NCBI GenBank assembly: GCA_035620975.1
Contig: DASPFV010000340.1
Span: 8,983 to 72,982, forward strand
DNA length: 64,000 nucleotides
Direction of reading: 5' to 3'
DNA from: DASPFV01 sp035620975
GTDB lineage: Bacteria; Acidobacteriota; Vicinamibacteria; Vicinamibacterales; 2-12-FULL-66-21
The translations under genes were made by a program, and so were the position numbers. Below are positions 50,246 to 58,443 of the stretch, one piece after another (within the stretch, counting starts at the first letter, position 1; each line of letters opens with the position of its first letter). The notes beneath the pieces were generated by a model, which was not told where the DNA came from, searched no databases, and saw only the letters and a list, made by a program, of their open reading frames with translations.

Positions 50246-50965
50246 CTACTTCCTGGGGCGCGAGGGCCTCAGCTCGATTCGGCTCGGCAGGCTCCGGGCC
50301 GGGAACGTGATCAGCTCGCAGACGATCTCAGCGACGTCGGCGGGCGCGATCTTCCAGTCGGCCTCCCCGCTCTCTCCGCGGCGGGCGAAGCCGGTCGCGA
50401 CCGAGCCGGGCATGATACAGCTCACCCGGATGTTGTCGTAGCGCACCTCCTGCATCAGCGCCTCGGCGAAGGCGTTCAGCCCGGCCTTCGATGCGCAGTA
50501 CGCAGCGCCGCCGACGAAGGCGTTTCTGGCGGCGAGGCTGCTGATGTTGATGATCCAGCCCCCTCCACGGCGCCGGAGGTGCGGAATCGCCGCGCGACAG
50601 CAGTGGAACACGCCGCTGAGGTTCGTCTCCATCAACTCGCGCCAGTCCTCCGGCGACATGTCGGCCACGTTGGCGAAGAGGCCGACGCCGGCGTTGTTGA
50701 CGAGGACGTCCAGCCCGCCGAATCGCTCCGCTGCGGCGTCGACGGCGCGCGCCGCATCCGGGGCGCTGCGGACGTCCGCGCGCACCGCAAGTACGTTGGC
50801 GGCGGATCGCAGGCCGGCCAGCCGGGCCGACGCCTTGTCCAGGTGTGCCTGATCCCTGCCGGTGACGACGACCGACGCGCCGCCCTGCACGAGCGCTTCG
50901 GCAATCGCCAGCCCGATCCCCCGGCTTGCGCCGGTGACGACGGCTACCCGGCCATCGATGGTCAT
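50246..50965 (-). CDS. SDR-family oxidoreductase
   Basis: A 239-residue short-chain dehydrogenase/reductase with NAD(P)-binding TGASRGIGLAIAE, the structural NNAG, catalytic Ser in INISSLAA and Tyr/Lys in YCASKAG. The fold is classical; substrate unknown. ATG 50965 was chosen for GAAGGG at a suitable distance; an ATG four codons upstream is also in frame. The stop lies 24 bp from the kinase-fold gene start region, and both are on the minus strand. Confidence 0.93.
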   Translation of the reverse strand: MTIDGRVAVVTGASRGIGLAIAEALVQGGASVVVTGRDQAHLDKASARLAGLRSAANVLAVRADVRSAPDAARAVDAAAERFGGLDVLVNNAGVGLFANVADMSPEDWRELMETNLSGVFHCCRAAIPHLRRRGGGWIINISSLAARNAFVGGAAYCASKAGLNAFAEALMQEVRYDNIRVSCIMPGSVATGFARRGESGEADWKIAPADVAEIVCELITFPARSLPSRIELRPSRPRK

Positions 50966-51004
50966 TCGCCCTTCCATCCCCGTAGAATACGCCAGTCAAC
51001 GCCG

Positions 51005-51856
51005 ATGCCCTTCGTCGCCATCATCGGAAGCGGGCCGCTCGGAGGCGCGATCGCACAGAAGCTCGCCACGCGCGACCGCGTTTCCGAAGTGCGGCTGATC
51101 GACGAGGCGGAGGCGGTCGCCAGCGGCAAGGCGCTCGACATCCAGCAGTCGGCGCCCGTGGACGGGTTCAGCGCGCGCGTCACAGCCGCCCAGACCGTCG
51201 ACGCCGCGGCCGGCGCCGCCGTCATCGTGCTCGCCGACAGCCCGGCCGGAGCCGAGCACACCGGCGAAGCGGCGCTCGGCATCGTGCGCAGGATCGCCCG
51301 GGCGGGCGGGCACGCGCCGATTGTCTTCGGGGGCGCCCTCCAGGCGCCGCTGATCGCCCGGGCCGCAGCGGAGCTGAGGGTCGAGCGCGGACGCCTGGTC
51401 GGCTCGGCGCCGGCTGCGCTCGAATCGGCGCTCCGGGCGCTCGCGGCGCTGGCCCTGGATGGCGCGGGGACCGAGATTGCCCTTCGTGTGCTCGGCGTGC
51501 CGCCAAGGTCTGCCGTGGTTGCGTGGGAGAGCGCGAGCCTCTCGGGGCAGCCACTGACGGCGCGCGTTCCTGCACACGTGCTCGCGGGACTGTCGGCCCG
51601 CATCCCCGGACTGTGGCCGCCCGGGCCCTACGCGCTCGCCTCCGCCGCGGCGAGAACGGTCGAAGCCATCGTCCACGGCTCACGCCGTCACCTGACGTGC
51701 TTCGTCGCGCTCGAAGCCGGACCCATCCGCAACGCCCTGGCGTCGATGCCGGCGGCGCTGGGGCCGGAGGGCGTGAGGCGGATCGTTCCGCCCGTTCTCT
51801 CGCGGCAGGAGCAGACGCTGGTGGAAAACGCGATGGAGGCGGGCGCGCTCAGTTGA
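51005..51856 (+). CDS. Malate/lactate dehydrogenase-like protein, catalytic residues lost
   Basis: A 283-residue member of the LDH/MDH fold. VAIIGSGPLGGAIAQKLA is the NAD-binding motif, and KALDIQQSAPV matches the LDI strand of malate dehydrogenase. The substrate Arg region (RKPGM), the NPVD strand and the catalytic His of GEHGD are not found; the equivalents read AGAEHTGEAALG, GGALQAPL and PPRSAVVAWESAS. It is therefore predicted not to be a normal dehydrogenase. A TAGAAT box (50983-50988) lies upstream. It ends 8 bp inside the convergent sigma factor gene. Confidence 0.8.
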   Translation: MPFVAIIGSGPLGGAIAQKLATRDRVSEVRLIDEAEAVASGKALDIQQSAPVDGFSARVTAAQTVDAAAGAAVIVLADSPAGAEHTGEAALGIVRRIARAGGHAPIVFGGALQAPLIARAAAELRVERGRLVGSAPAALESALRALAALALDGAGTEIALRVLGVPPRSAVVAWESASLSGQPLTARVPAHVLAGLSARIPGLWPPGPYALASAAARTVEAIVHGSRRHLTCFVALEAGPIRNALASMPAALGPEGVRRIVPPVLSRQEQTLVENAMEAGALS

Positions 51857-52466
51857 GCGCTTCGCGGGCGTGCAGCATCACACCGCCCGCGAAGTCGGCG
51901 AGGTGCTCGCGCAGGATCAGGCGGCCGCGATGCAGGCGGGACTTGAGCGTCTGCGGCTTGACCTGAAGGATCGCGCTGGCCTCCTCCGTCGTGAGCCCCT
52001 GGATATCGCGCAGGATCACCGGCACGCGGTAGACCGTCGGCAGGTGCCGCAGCGCCCGCACGAGCCGCGCCCGCATCTCCCCGCGGAGCACGTGATCGTC
52101 GGCGAGCGACGACCAGTCGGCGGGCTCGGCCGGATTCCGTTCGGCTTCCGCTCCCGACTTCTCCGGCTGCTGTATTTCCGCGGCCCTGGCGCTCCGACCC
52201 GTTCGCAGCCGGGACATGGCCGTGTTGAACGTGATCCGGTAGATCCAGGAGGAGAGCGCCGCGTCCCCGCGGAACGCGTCGATCTTCCGGTACACCTTCA
52301 TCAGAACGTCCTGGGTCACCTCTTCGGCATCTTCCCAGTTCTTCACATATCGAAACGCCAGCTGATGGATTCTCGGCCCGTAGGTCGAGGCCAGATCTGC
52401 AACGGCTGAGCTGTCGCCCGCCTGCATCCGGCCGATAAGCTGCCGTTCGGCGTTGGGCTGACGCAT
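51849..52466 (-). CDS. ECF-type RNA polymerase sigma factor
   Basis: A 205-residue sigma70-family factor of the extracytoplasmic-function class. Region 2 is seen in FRYVKNWEDAEEVTQDVLMKV and SSWIYRITFNTAMSR. Region 4 is seen in LPTVYRVPVILRDIQGL and EASAILQVKPQTLKSRLHRG. The ATG is preceded by GGAGG 7 nt upstream. No anti-sigma gene is adjacent. Upstream, the minus-strand sequence GGAATAACC resembles ECF -35 elements, consistent with autoregulation (weak). Confidence 0.92.
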   Translation of the reverse strand: MRQPNAERQLIGRMQAGDSSAVADLASTYGPRIHQLAFRYVKNWEDAEEVTQDVLMKVYRKIDAFRGDAALSSWIYRITFNTAMSRLRTGRSARAAEIQQPEKSGAEAERNPAEPADWSSLADDHVLRGEMRARLVRALRHLPTVYRVPVILRDIQGLTTEEASAILQVKPQTLKSRLHRGRLILREHLADFAGGVMLHAREALN

Positions 52467-52479
52467 GGTTGGGCCTCCG

Positions 52480-52515
52480 TAACCGACACAACACCACGGA
52501 TGGGGGGGTTATTCC
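52480..52515 (-). promoter_or_regulatory. Possible ECF autoregulatory promoter
   Basis: On the minus strand GGAATAACC (52515-52507) lies 40 bp before the sigma gene start and resembles GGAA-type -35 elements of ECF sigma factors. Two -10 candidates follow: TGTTGT at the usual spacing, or CGGTTA (52485-52480), which is too far. This is a suggestion only. Confidence 0.3.
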
Positions 52516-52593
52516 TTGCGACAGGCCAGGACGCAGCCGGCGGACCATCAGAGCCGGCGTCGGCGAGCCGGCAAACACCGCGAGGTGATGGGG

Positions 52594-53280
52594 TTAGGGA
52601 CGAGTCGCGGGATGGGTGACCTCGACGACCGTCCGCTGGAACACCCTGCAGAACGCGTCGACGACGACGTCTTCCACTTCGCCCGGGGGCGGTGTCGGCC
52701 CGGCGAGCCTCGCGATCGACGTCACGCCACGGTCGGAGATGCCACACGGCACGATGAGCGAGAAGTGCGACAGGTCCGTGGTGACGTTCAGGGCGAAGCC
52801 GTGGCTGGTCGTCCAGCGGGCGATCCGGACGCCGATGGCGGCCAGCTTCTCGCCCCTGACCCACACTCCGGTGAGGCCAGGCTCGCGACTGGCCGCAATC
52901 CGGAACGCCGCCGCCGTGCGGATCAGGACTTCCTCCAGATCGCGGACGTAACGGTGAACGTCGCAGCGGTCGGGCCGCAGATCGAGAATCGGGTACCCGA
53001 CGAGCTGCCCGGGGCCGTGATAGGTGACATCTCCGCCGCGGCCAGTGTCGAAGACCTGGACGCCTAGCGTCTCGAGCTCGGCCGGCGTCGCAATCACGTG
53101 GGCACGATCCCGCCTCGTCTTCACGCCGAGCGTGATGACCGGGGGGTGTTCGAGGAGCAGCAGCTGATCTGGAATGCGTCCGGCCTTCCGGTCGTCCACC
53201 AGGCGACGCTGAAGGTCGAGCGCCTCGGCATAGCCGATCCGGCCGAGACGGGTGACGTGCAGGGGGCGGACTACATCCAT
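52594..53280 (-). CDS. lipB: Octanoyltransferase LipB
   Basis: A 228-residue enzyme that transfers the octanoyl group from acyl carrier protein to lipoyl domains. RGGDVTYHGPGQLVGYPI is diagnostic, the Lys is in GEKLAAIGVR, and the catalytic Cys is in VPCGIS. ATG 53280 overlaps the last codons of the upstream E2 gene by 10 bp, so the lipoylation enzyme is coupled to its substrate. A 127-bp gap with the sigma factor gene follows. Confidence 0.96.
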   Translation of the reverse strand: MDVVRPLHVTRLGRIGYAEALDLQRRLVDDRKAGRIPDQLLLLEHPPVITLGVKTRRDRAHVIATPAELETLGVQVFDTGRGGDVTYHGPGQLVGYPILDLRPDRCDVHRYVRDLEEVLIRTAAAFRIAASREPGLTGVWVRGEKLAAIGVRIARWTTSHGFALNVTTDLSHFSLIVPCGISDRGVTSIARLAGPTPPPGEVEDVVVDAFCRVFQRTVVEVTHPATRP

Positions 53281-54590
53281 CCGTCCTCGAAGCGTTCGAG
53301 CCGCTCCTTCAGGAACGACAGGAACCGTCCGGCATCGGCGCCGTCGATGAGCCGGTGGTCGTATCCGAGCGTCAGGTGGCACATCGGCCGGATCGCAATC
53401 GCATCGTCGATCACTACCGGCCGCTTGTCGATGCTTCCGACACCCAGGATTGCCACCTGCGGCTGGTTGATGAGCGGGAGCCCGTACAACGCGCCGAAGA
53501 TCCCCGGATTCGTGATCGTGAACGTGCCGCCCTGCACGTCGTCGGGACTGAGCTTCTTCGATCGGGCGCGGGTCCCGAGATCGTTGATCGCGCGCGCGAG
53601 TCCGAGCAGGTTCTTCTCGTCGGCGTTCCGGATCACCGGTACGATCAACCCGTTCTCGAGCGCCACGGCAATGCCCAGGTTGATGTCCTTCTTGTAAACG
53701 ATGTTGTCGCCGTCGATCGAGGCGTTGGCGAACGGGAACTGGCGCAGCGAGTCGACGATGGCCCTCGCGATGAACGCCGTGTAGGTGAGTTTCGCGCCCG
53801 CCGCTTCGAACTCGGCCTTCTTCTTCTCCCTGAGCGCCGCGATCCGGCCGAAGTTGACCTCGTAGACCGAGTACACGTGAGGCGAGGTGTGCGCGCTGAG
53901 CACCATGTGCTCGGCGATCTTCCGGCGCATGACGCTCATGGGGACGACCTGCACGCGTTCGCCGGGGGAGAACGCGGGGCCGGGCGCGGGCCGGGCGGCT
54001 CCACTCGCGGCGGCGGGCTGAGGCGCGCCGCCGGCCTCGATGAAGCCGAGGATGTCGCGCTTGGTCACGCGGCCGCTCACGCCGCTGCCCTGCACCTGGC
54101 GGATGTCGACGTTGTGCTCGCGCGCGATCCTCCGCACGAGCGGAGAGGAACGCTGCCGTCGCACGTCGCCGATGGACGGCTGGCTTCCGCCGTCACGCGG
54201 AAGTGCGGCTTCGGAAGCCGGCGCTTCGGGCGCGGCGGCGGGTGCCGCCGTGGCGCGAGGCCCGGTTTCCGGCTGGCCGACCGCCGCCTCGGGCACCTCT
54301 CCTCCTCCGGCTCCGCCCTCGCCTGCCGGCGCGGCCCTGACCTCGCCGGCCTCGCCCTCGCCGATCACGGCGACAACGCTGTTCACCGGCACCGTCTCGC
54401 CCTCGCGGACTCTGACGTCGGTCAACACCCCGGCAGCCGGCGACGGGATCTCGGCGTCGACCTTGTCGGTCGAGATCTCGAACAGCGGCTCGTCGCGATC
54501 CACACGCTCGCCGACCTTCTTGATCCACCGGACGATGGTGCCCTCGGCGATCGACTCGCCCATCTGGGGCATGACGACGTTGGTAGCCAT
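53271..54590 (-). CDS. 2-oxoacid dehydrogenase E2 (dihydrolipoyl acyltransferase)
   Basis: A 439-residue E2. The lipoyl domain (residues 1-80) has EISTDKVDAEIPSP with the lipoyl Lys. An Ala/Pro/Gly-rich linker is followed by an E3-binding domain (SPLVRRIAREHNVDIRQVQG), then a second linker and the catalytic domain ending YDHRLIDGADAGRFL (His and Asp of HxxxDG). The MGESIAEGTI lipoyl sequence resembles 2-oxoglutarate or branched-chain enzymes; the E1 genes that would settle this are not in the window. It overlaps lipB. Confidence 0.93.
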   Translation of the reverse strand: MATNVVMPQMGESIAEGTIVRWIKKVGERVDRDEPLFEISTDKVDAEIPSPAAGVLTDVRVREGETVPVNSVVAVIGEGEAGEVRAAPAGEGGAGGGEVPEAAVGQPETGPRATAAPAAAPEAPASEAALPRDGGSQPSIGDVRRQRSSPLVRRIAREHNVDIRQVQGSGVSGRVTKRDILGFIEAGGAPQPAAASGAARPAPGPAFSPGERVQVVPMSVMRRKIAEHMVLSAHTSPHVYSVYEVNFGRIAALREKKKAEFEAAGAKLTYTAFIARAIVDSLRQFPFANASIDGDNIVYKKDINLGIAVALENGLIVPVIRNADEKNLLGLARAINDLGTRARSKKLSPDDVQGGTFTITNPGIFGALYGLPLINQPQVAILGVGSIDKRPVVIDDAIAIRPMCHLTLGYDHRLIDGADAGRFLSFLKERLERFEDGWM

Positions 54591-54677
54591 CTCTGATGCC
54601 TCCCGGGGCGCGGGCCGCCTTCCCGTGCCGCCCGAGCCGCGAGGTCCGAGTCGCGGGCCGCGACCGTGTCGAGGATC

Positions 54678-56096
54678 TTACGCGTGAATCGCCGCGCCGT
54701 GCGCCGCGTGCGCAGCCTCCCCGACCGCCTCCGACATCGTGGGATGCGCATGGATAGTGCGAATCAGCTCCTCGACGGTGCACTCGAGCCGCAGCGCGAG
54801 CGTGGCCTCCGCGACGAGCTCGGTGGCGCGCGGACCGATCATGTGCACGCCGAGGACCTCGTCGTAGCGCTTCTCGGCGACGATCTTCACGAACCCTTCG
54901 ACTTCGTTCGCGATGCGCGCCCGCCCGAGCACGCCGAACCTGAACGTGCCGACCCGGACGTCGAAGCCGCGCTCGCGGGCTTCCCGCTCGGTCAGCCCGA
55001 CGCTGCCGATCTCCGGATCGCAGTACGTGCACGCGGGCACCTGGTCGTAATTGATCGGGCGGAACTCGCGCCCGGCAATCCGCTCCGCCGCCGCGATTCC
55101 TTCGGCCGAGGAGAGGTGCGCGAGCTGCGGGTGACCGGGCTTCTCCATCGTGATCACGTCTCCAATCGCCGCGATGCCCGCGACGCCCGTCCGGAACTGC
55201 TCGTCCACCTTGATGCACCCGCGCTCGAGCTGCAGGCCGGCCTCCTCCGCGCCGAGTCCGCTCGTGACCGGGCCGCGTCCGGTCGCGACCAGCACGTACT
55301 CGGCCTCGAGCCTGGCCGTCTTCCCGTCGGGTGTTCCGGCTTCCAGCGCGACGCCGTCCGCACCCGGCGTCGCCGAGGCGACGCGGGTGTTGGTGAGTAC
55401 CTTGATGCCCTGCTTCTTGAACGACTTCTCGAGCTCCGCCGAGACAGCCTCATCCTCGACGGGGACGAGTCGCGGGAGCAGCTCCAGGATTGTCACGTCG
55501 CTGCCGAACCGGCGGAAGATCGACGCGAACTCCACGCCGACCGCGCCGCTGCCCAGGATGACGATCGACCTCGGAATCTCCCGCAGGCCAATGGCTTCGT
55601 CGCTGGTGATGATGCGCTTGCGGTCGATATCGATCCCCGGCACCGATCGGGGCTGTGAGCCCGTCGCCACGATGATCTCCCGGCGCGCCGTCAGCGTGCG
55701 CGTGTCCCCCTCGGTGATCTCGACGCGTCCCTGGCCGGCGAGCCGCCCGCTGCCCTTGATCCAGTCAATCTTGTTCTTGCGGAACAGCAGCTCGATGCCC
55801 CCCGTGAGGCCCTTGACGATCTTGTCCTTCCGCGCCTGCACCTGCCCCATGTCGATGCCGACCGCCGCCGCGCCGAGCGTCAGGCCCCACTCCTTCCAGT
55901 CCTGGGCGATCTTCAATGCGTGAGCGTGCTCGAGCAGGGCCTTCGTGGGAATGCACCCCCAGTTCAGGCAGGTACCCCCCAGCACGGGAGCCCGCTCGAT
56001 CACCCCGGTCTTCAACCCGAGCTGGGCGGCGCGAATCGCCGCGACATATCCGCCGGTCCCGGATCCGATCACGAGGACGTCGTATTCGTTGGGCAT
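54678..56096 (-). CDS. lpdA: Dihydrolipoyl dehydrogenase (E3)
   Basis: A 472-residue flavoprotein disulfide reductase. FAD motif VLVIGSGTGGYVAAIRAAQ, redox pair Cys43 and Cys48 in GGTCLNWGC, NAD motif IVILGSGAVGVEFASIF, second FAD strand VAGIAAIGDV and active-site HAHPTMSEAV (His-Glu) are all present. It reoxidises lipoamide of the E2 encoded 87 bp downstream. With lipB the trio forms a lipoate-dependent module. Confidence 0.97.
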   Translation of the reverse strand: MPNEYDVLVIGSGTGGYVAAIRAAQLGLKTGVIERAPVLGGTCLNWGCIPTKALLEHAHALKIAQDWKEWGLTLGAAAVGIDMGQVQARKDKIVKGLTGGIELLFRKNKIDWIKGSGRLAGQGRVEITEGDTRTLTARREIIVATGSQPRSVPGIDIDRKRIITSDEAIGLREIPRSIVILGSGAVGVEFASIFRRFGSDVTILELLPRLVPVEDEAVSAELEKSFKKQGIKVLTNTRVASATPGADGVALEAGTPDGKTARLEAEYVLVATGRGPVTSGLGAEEAGLQLERGCIKVDEQFRTGVAGIAAIGDVITMEKPGHPQLAHLSSAEGIAAAERIAGREFRPINYDQVPACTYCDPEIGSVGLTEREARERGFDVRVGTFRFGVLGRARIANEVEGFVKIVAEKRYDEVLGVHMIGPRATELVAEATLALRLECTVEELIRTIHAHPTMSEAVGEAAHAAHGAAIHA

Positions 56097-56112
56097 CTCT
56101 GCAGGCGCGGCG

Positions 56113-56379
56113 CTACTGCGTCTTTCCCTTGAGTGAGGAGAGCGGCACGAACGAGACCGGTGGAGGCGCCGCGGGCGGTCCGGCCGTCCCCGGCTGGGCA
56201 GGCGATTCTGTCTGCTCGGGGTCCAGGCGGGCCATCTGCGACCGCAACCGGGTGTAGTCGTATCGCAGTTCCCAGTAGGACTGGGTCAGCCCGTCCAGCC
56301 TGCGCCCCACCCGCCGTGCCGACCAGAGCGCCATTACGCCAACGAACAGAGCAAGGCCCGCGACCACCCAGAGGACCAC
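56113..56379 (-). CDS. Small single-pass membrane protein
   Basis: An 88-residue protein with one N-terminal membrane helix (VLWVVAGLALFVGVMALW), a charged alpha-helical stretch able to form a coiled coil (RRVGRRLDGLTQSYWELRYD) and a Pro-rich tail. It resembles the short coiled-coil membrane proteins often found near E3 genes, but no family is recognised. It lies 16 bp upstream of lpdA on the same strand and is probably cotranscribed. Confidence 0.65.
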   Translation of the reverse strand: MVLWVVAGLALFVGVMALWSARRVGRRLDGLTQSYWELRYDYTRLRSQMARLDPEQTESPAQPGTAGPPAAPPPVSFVPLSSLKGKTQ

Positions 56380-56519
56380 AACCGACGTACCTTACCGTCG
56401 GGTTCCAGGCAGTGTCAAATGTGCGGCACGCGCGCGCTGCGATCTGAAAGTCGGAGACCACGGCTGGGACGTCCCTGGCCCGGAACCCGAATTGTCCCTG
56501 CAAATCCTCGGCTCCTGAG

Positions 56520-56650
56520 TTCCCGCGTGCCTCCGCGTTCATCCGCCTCCGCCTTTCAGGCTACGGCGGACAAGTCCGCGTCCCGTGAAGTTTCCGCGTG
56601 CATCCGCGTGCATCCGCGATCCGTCAGAATTCCCGCGTGAATCCGCGATC
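56520..56650. repeat. GCGGAT-type dispersed repeat region
   Basis: A noncoding stretch in the 346-bp gap before the sigma54 regulator with words such as CCGCGTTCATCCGC, CGGCGGACAAGTCCGCG, CGTGCATCCGCG (twice in a row) and GTGAATCCGCGATCC. Bases 56533-56580 are the reverse complement of 40247-40295. The remainder of the gap shows nothing assignable except the promoter box at 56708. Confidence 0.75.
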
Positions 56651-56707
56651 CGGCGGCACGTCCGGGCCCTGACGGCGCGACAGGGCCGGTCACCCCACCC
56701 GGCTTGA

Positions 56708-56725
56708 TACAATCCCCCCACACCC
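56708..56725 (+). promoter_or_regulatory. TACAAT box before sigma54-dependent regulator
   Basis: TTGATACAAT (TACAAT at 56708-56713) is followed by 12 nt and ATG 56726. Confidence 0.45.
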
Positions 56726-58114
56726 ATGGCGGCCTCCCAGAAGAGCGTCCTGATCTGCGACGACGATCAAGGCATGCGCGACACGATCGCCGCGATCCTG
56801 CGCCGCGACTACCGCGTGCTGACGGTCTCGAGCGGAGAGGCCGCCCTGACCCTGCTGCGGCAGGAGGACATCGACCTCATCCTGCTCGACGTGCGCCTGC
56901 CAGGCATCAGCGGCTTCGACGTTCTCCGCATCGTCAAGGAGAACTACAGCCTGGTGGAGTGCATCATGATCTCGGCCATCAACGAGGTCGAGACCGCCGT
57001 GCAGGCCATGAAGCACGGCGCCTATCACTACATCACCAAGAACTTCGACTACGACGAGCTCCGGTCGCTCGTCCGGAACGCCTGCGAGCGCCAGGACCTC
57101 AACCGGCAGGTCATCACGCTCAGCGCACAGGTCGCCGAGCAGAGCGAGCGGGAGTTCCTGATCGGGCCGAGCAAGCAAATCCGCGACATCGTGGACCTGG
57201 TGCACAAGGTCGCGCGGCTGTCGGCGACGATGCTGATCCTCGGGGAGAGCGGTACGGGCAAGGAACTGCTCGCCCGGCTGCTGCACCGGGAATCGGGCCG
57301 CGGAGACGCCCCGTTCATCGCCGTGAACCTGTCGGCCATCCCCCACGAGCTGGTCGAGAGCACGCTGTTCGGCCACGAGCGCGGGGCCTTCACGGGCGCC
57401 CACAAACAGCAGCTCGGCAAGTTCGAGCTCGCCGCCGGCGGCACGCTGTTCCTCGACGAAATCGGCGATCTCCGCCTGGACCTCCAGGCCAAGCTGCTGC
57501 GCGCGATCCAGGAAGGCGAGATCGAGCGGGTCGGTGGCGCCAAGCCGATTCGCACCCATTTCAGGCTGGTGGTCGCGACGAACGTCGACCTGGAAAAGGC
57601 AGTGAAGGACGGGCGGTTCCGGGAGGATCTCTACTACCGCATCAACGTGATTCCCATCCGCATGCCGCCGCTGCGGGAGCGAGTCGAAGACCTCCCGGAG
57701 CTGGCGCGACTGTTCATCGAGCGCTACCGCATCAAGTTCCGCAAGCCGGTGCGCGGCATCTCCGATTCAGCGCTGCGGATCCTGGCGACGTACTGGTGGC
57801 CGGGCAACATCCGGGAGCTCGAGAACCTGATGGAGCGCCTGGTGGCCGTGAGCGACAAGGAGTGGATTACCGACGAGGATCTGCCGCTCGAGTACCACTT
57901 CGCGAAGCTCGACTCCGGCCCGACGACCGGCGACGCGCTGTTCCAGGAAGCCTGCGACACCTTCGAGCGCAACTTCATCCTCCGCGCGCTCGAGAAGGCG
58001 GACTGGAACGTCACGGCGACGGCCCGGTATCTCGGGATCCCTCTCAGCACGCTCAAGCACAAGATGGCGCGCCTCGATCTGCGGGACCTGGCTCGCAAGC
58101 TTCGGGGCGCCTGA
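56726..58114 (+). CDS. Sigma54-dependent response regulator (NtrC family)
   Basis: A 462-residue response regulator. The receiver (1-120) is complete: acidic residues 12-14, phospho-Asp55 in LILLDVRLPG, Lys in ITKNF. The AAA+ domain (about 145-380) has Walker A LGESGTGKE, the sigma54-contacting GAFTGA (about residue 220), Walker B GGTLFLDEIGDL and the sensor/Arg segment FREDLYYRINVIP. A Fis-type helix-turn-helix (ADWNVTATARYLGIPLSTLK) ends it. It should activate a sigma54 promoter when phosphorylated. The neighbouring histidine kinase (61805) is the likely partner and the 58.1-58.4 kb region the likely target. Confidence 0.95.
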   Translation: MAASQKSVLICDDDQGMRDTIAAILRRDYRVLTVSSGEAALTLLRQEDIDLILLDVRLPGISGFDVLRIVKENYSLVECIMISAINEVETAVQAMKHGAYHYITKNFDYDELRSLVRNACERQDLNRQVITLSAQVAEQSEREFLIGPSKQIRDIVDLVHKVARLSATMLILGESGTGKELLARLLHRESGRGDAPFIAVNLSAIPHELVESTLFGHERGAFTGAHKQQLGKFELAAGGTLFLDEIGDLRLDLQAKLLRAIQEGEIERVGGAKPIRTHFRLVVATNVDLEKAVKDGRFREDLYYRINVIPIRMPPLRERVEDLPELARLFIERYRIKFRKPVRGISDSALRILATYWWPGNIRELENLMERLVAVSDKEWITDEDLPLEYHFAKLDSGPTTGDALFQEACDTFERNFILRALEKADWNVTATARYLGIPLSTLKHKMARLDLRDLARKLRGA

Positions 58115-58154
58115 CGGGGCGTCATCCGCGTCGACCGGCCAAAATTCGACCGCA

Positions 58155-58174
58155 GCGGCCAATCCATTGGCCGC
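58155..58174. promoter_or_regulatory. 20-bp palindrome, candidate enhancer site
   Basis: GCGGCCAAT-CC-ATTGGCCGC has perfect 9-bp arms and lies 40 bp after the regulator stop, with no T-run behind it. Its centre is about 178 bp upstream of the candidate sigma54 -12 element, a usual distance for an NtrC-type enhancer. It might instead act as a weak terminator of the regulator gene. Confidence 0.5.
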
Positions 58175-58238
58175 TCCAGAGGCGGCTGTGCGCCTCGATG
58201 GGCGCTGACGGACCACTCGAGCTTGCCGCCCCGGTGTC

Positions 58239-58312
58239 CCAAAGAGTCAGTTCGACATTTCTGTATTTACGAAGTCCGTCGCACAGAAGCCGCCGGCGAT
58301 GTGACTCTTTGG
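58239..58312. promoter_or_regulatory. Spaced 11-bp inverted repeat upstream of radical SAM operon
   Basis: CCAAAGAGTCA (58239-58249) and its perfect complement TGACTCTTTGG (58302-58312) are 63 bp apart centre to centre, about six helical turns. The right arm also forms a smaller palindrome GTGAC-6 nt-GTCAC (58301-58316). The arrangement fits two sites on the same DNA face for a looping or dimeric regulator. Confidence 0.6.
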
Positions 58313-58329
58313 TCACCAACTGCCCCGGG

Positions 58330-58344
58330 GGTATATCGGTTGCA
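58330..58344 (+). promoter_or_regulatory. Candidate sigma54 promoter of radical SAM peptide operon
   Basis: GG at 58330-58331 and TTGCA at 58340-58344 (GC at 58342-58343) are exactly 10 bp apart, as in GG-N10-GC. The -24 CAC part reads TAT, so the match is partial. A sigma54-dependent regulator is encoded immediately upstream, which supports the call. Transcription would start near 58355, leaving about 90 nt before the radical SAM start. Confidence 0.55.
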
Positions 58345-58443
58345 CTTTCTGCCCAGGTATCGGCGAGGTCGTCGTGAACTGCCAGCGGCCTGCCAGCCAG
58401 GGTCCCCTCCAGAGCAAGTGAGCGTCCGGTGCAAGGAGCGCGA

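Noticed and set aside
52480..52515. Strong claim of an ECF promoter before the sigma factor
   Set aside because: The -35-like GGAATAACC is suggestive, but no -10 lies at a convincing distance, so it is listed only as weak.
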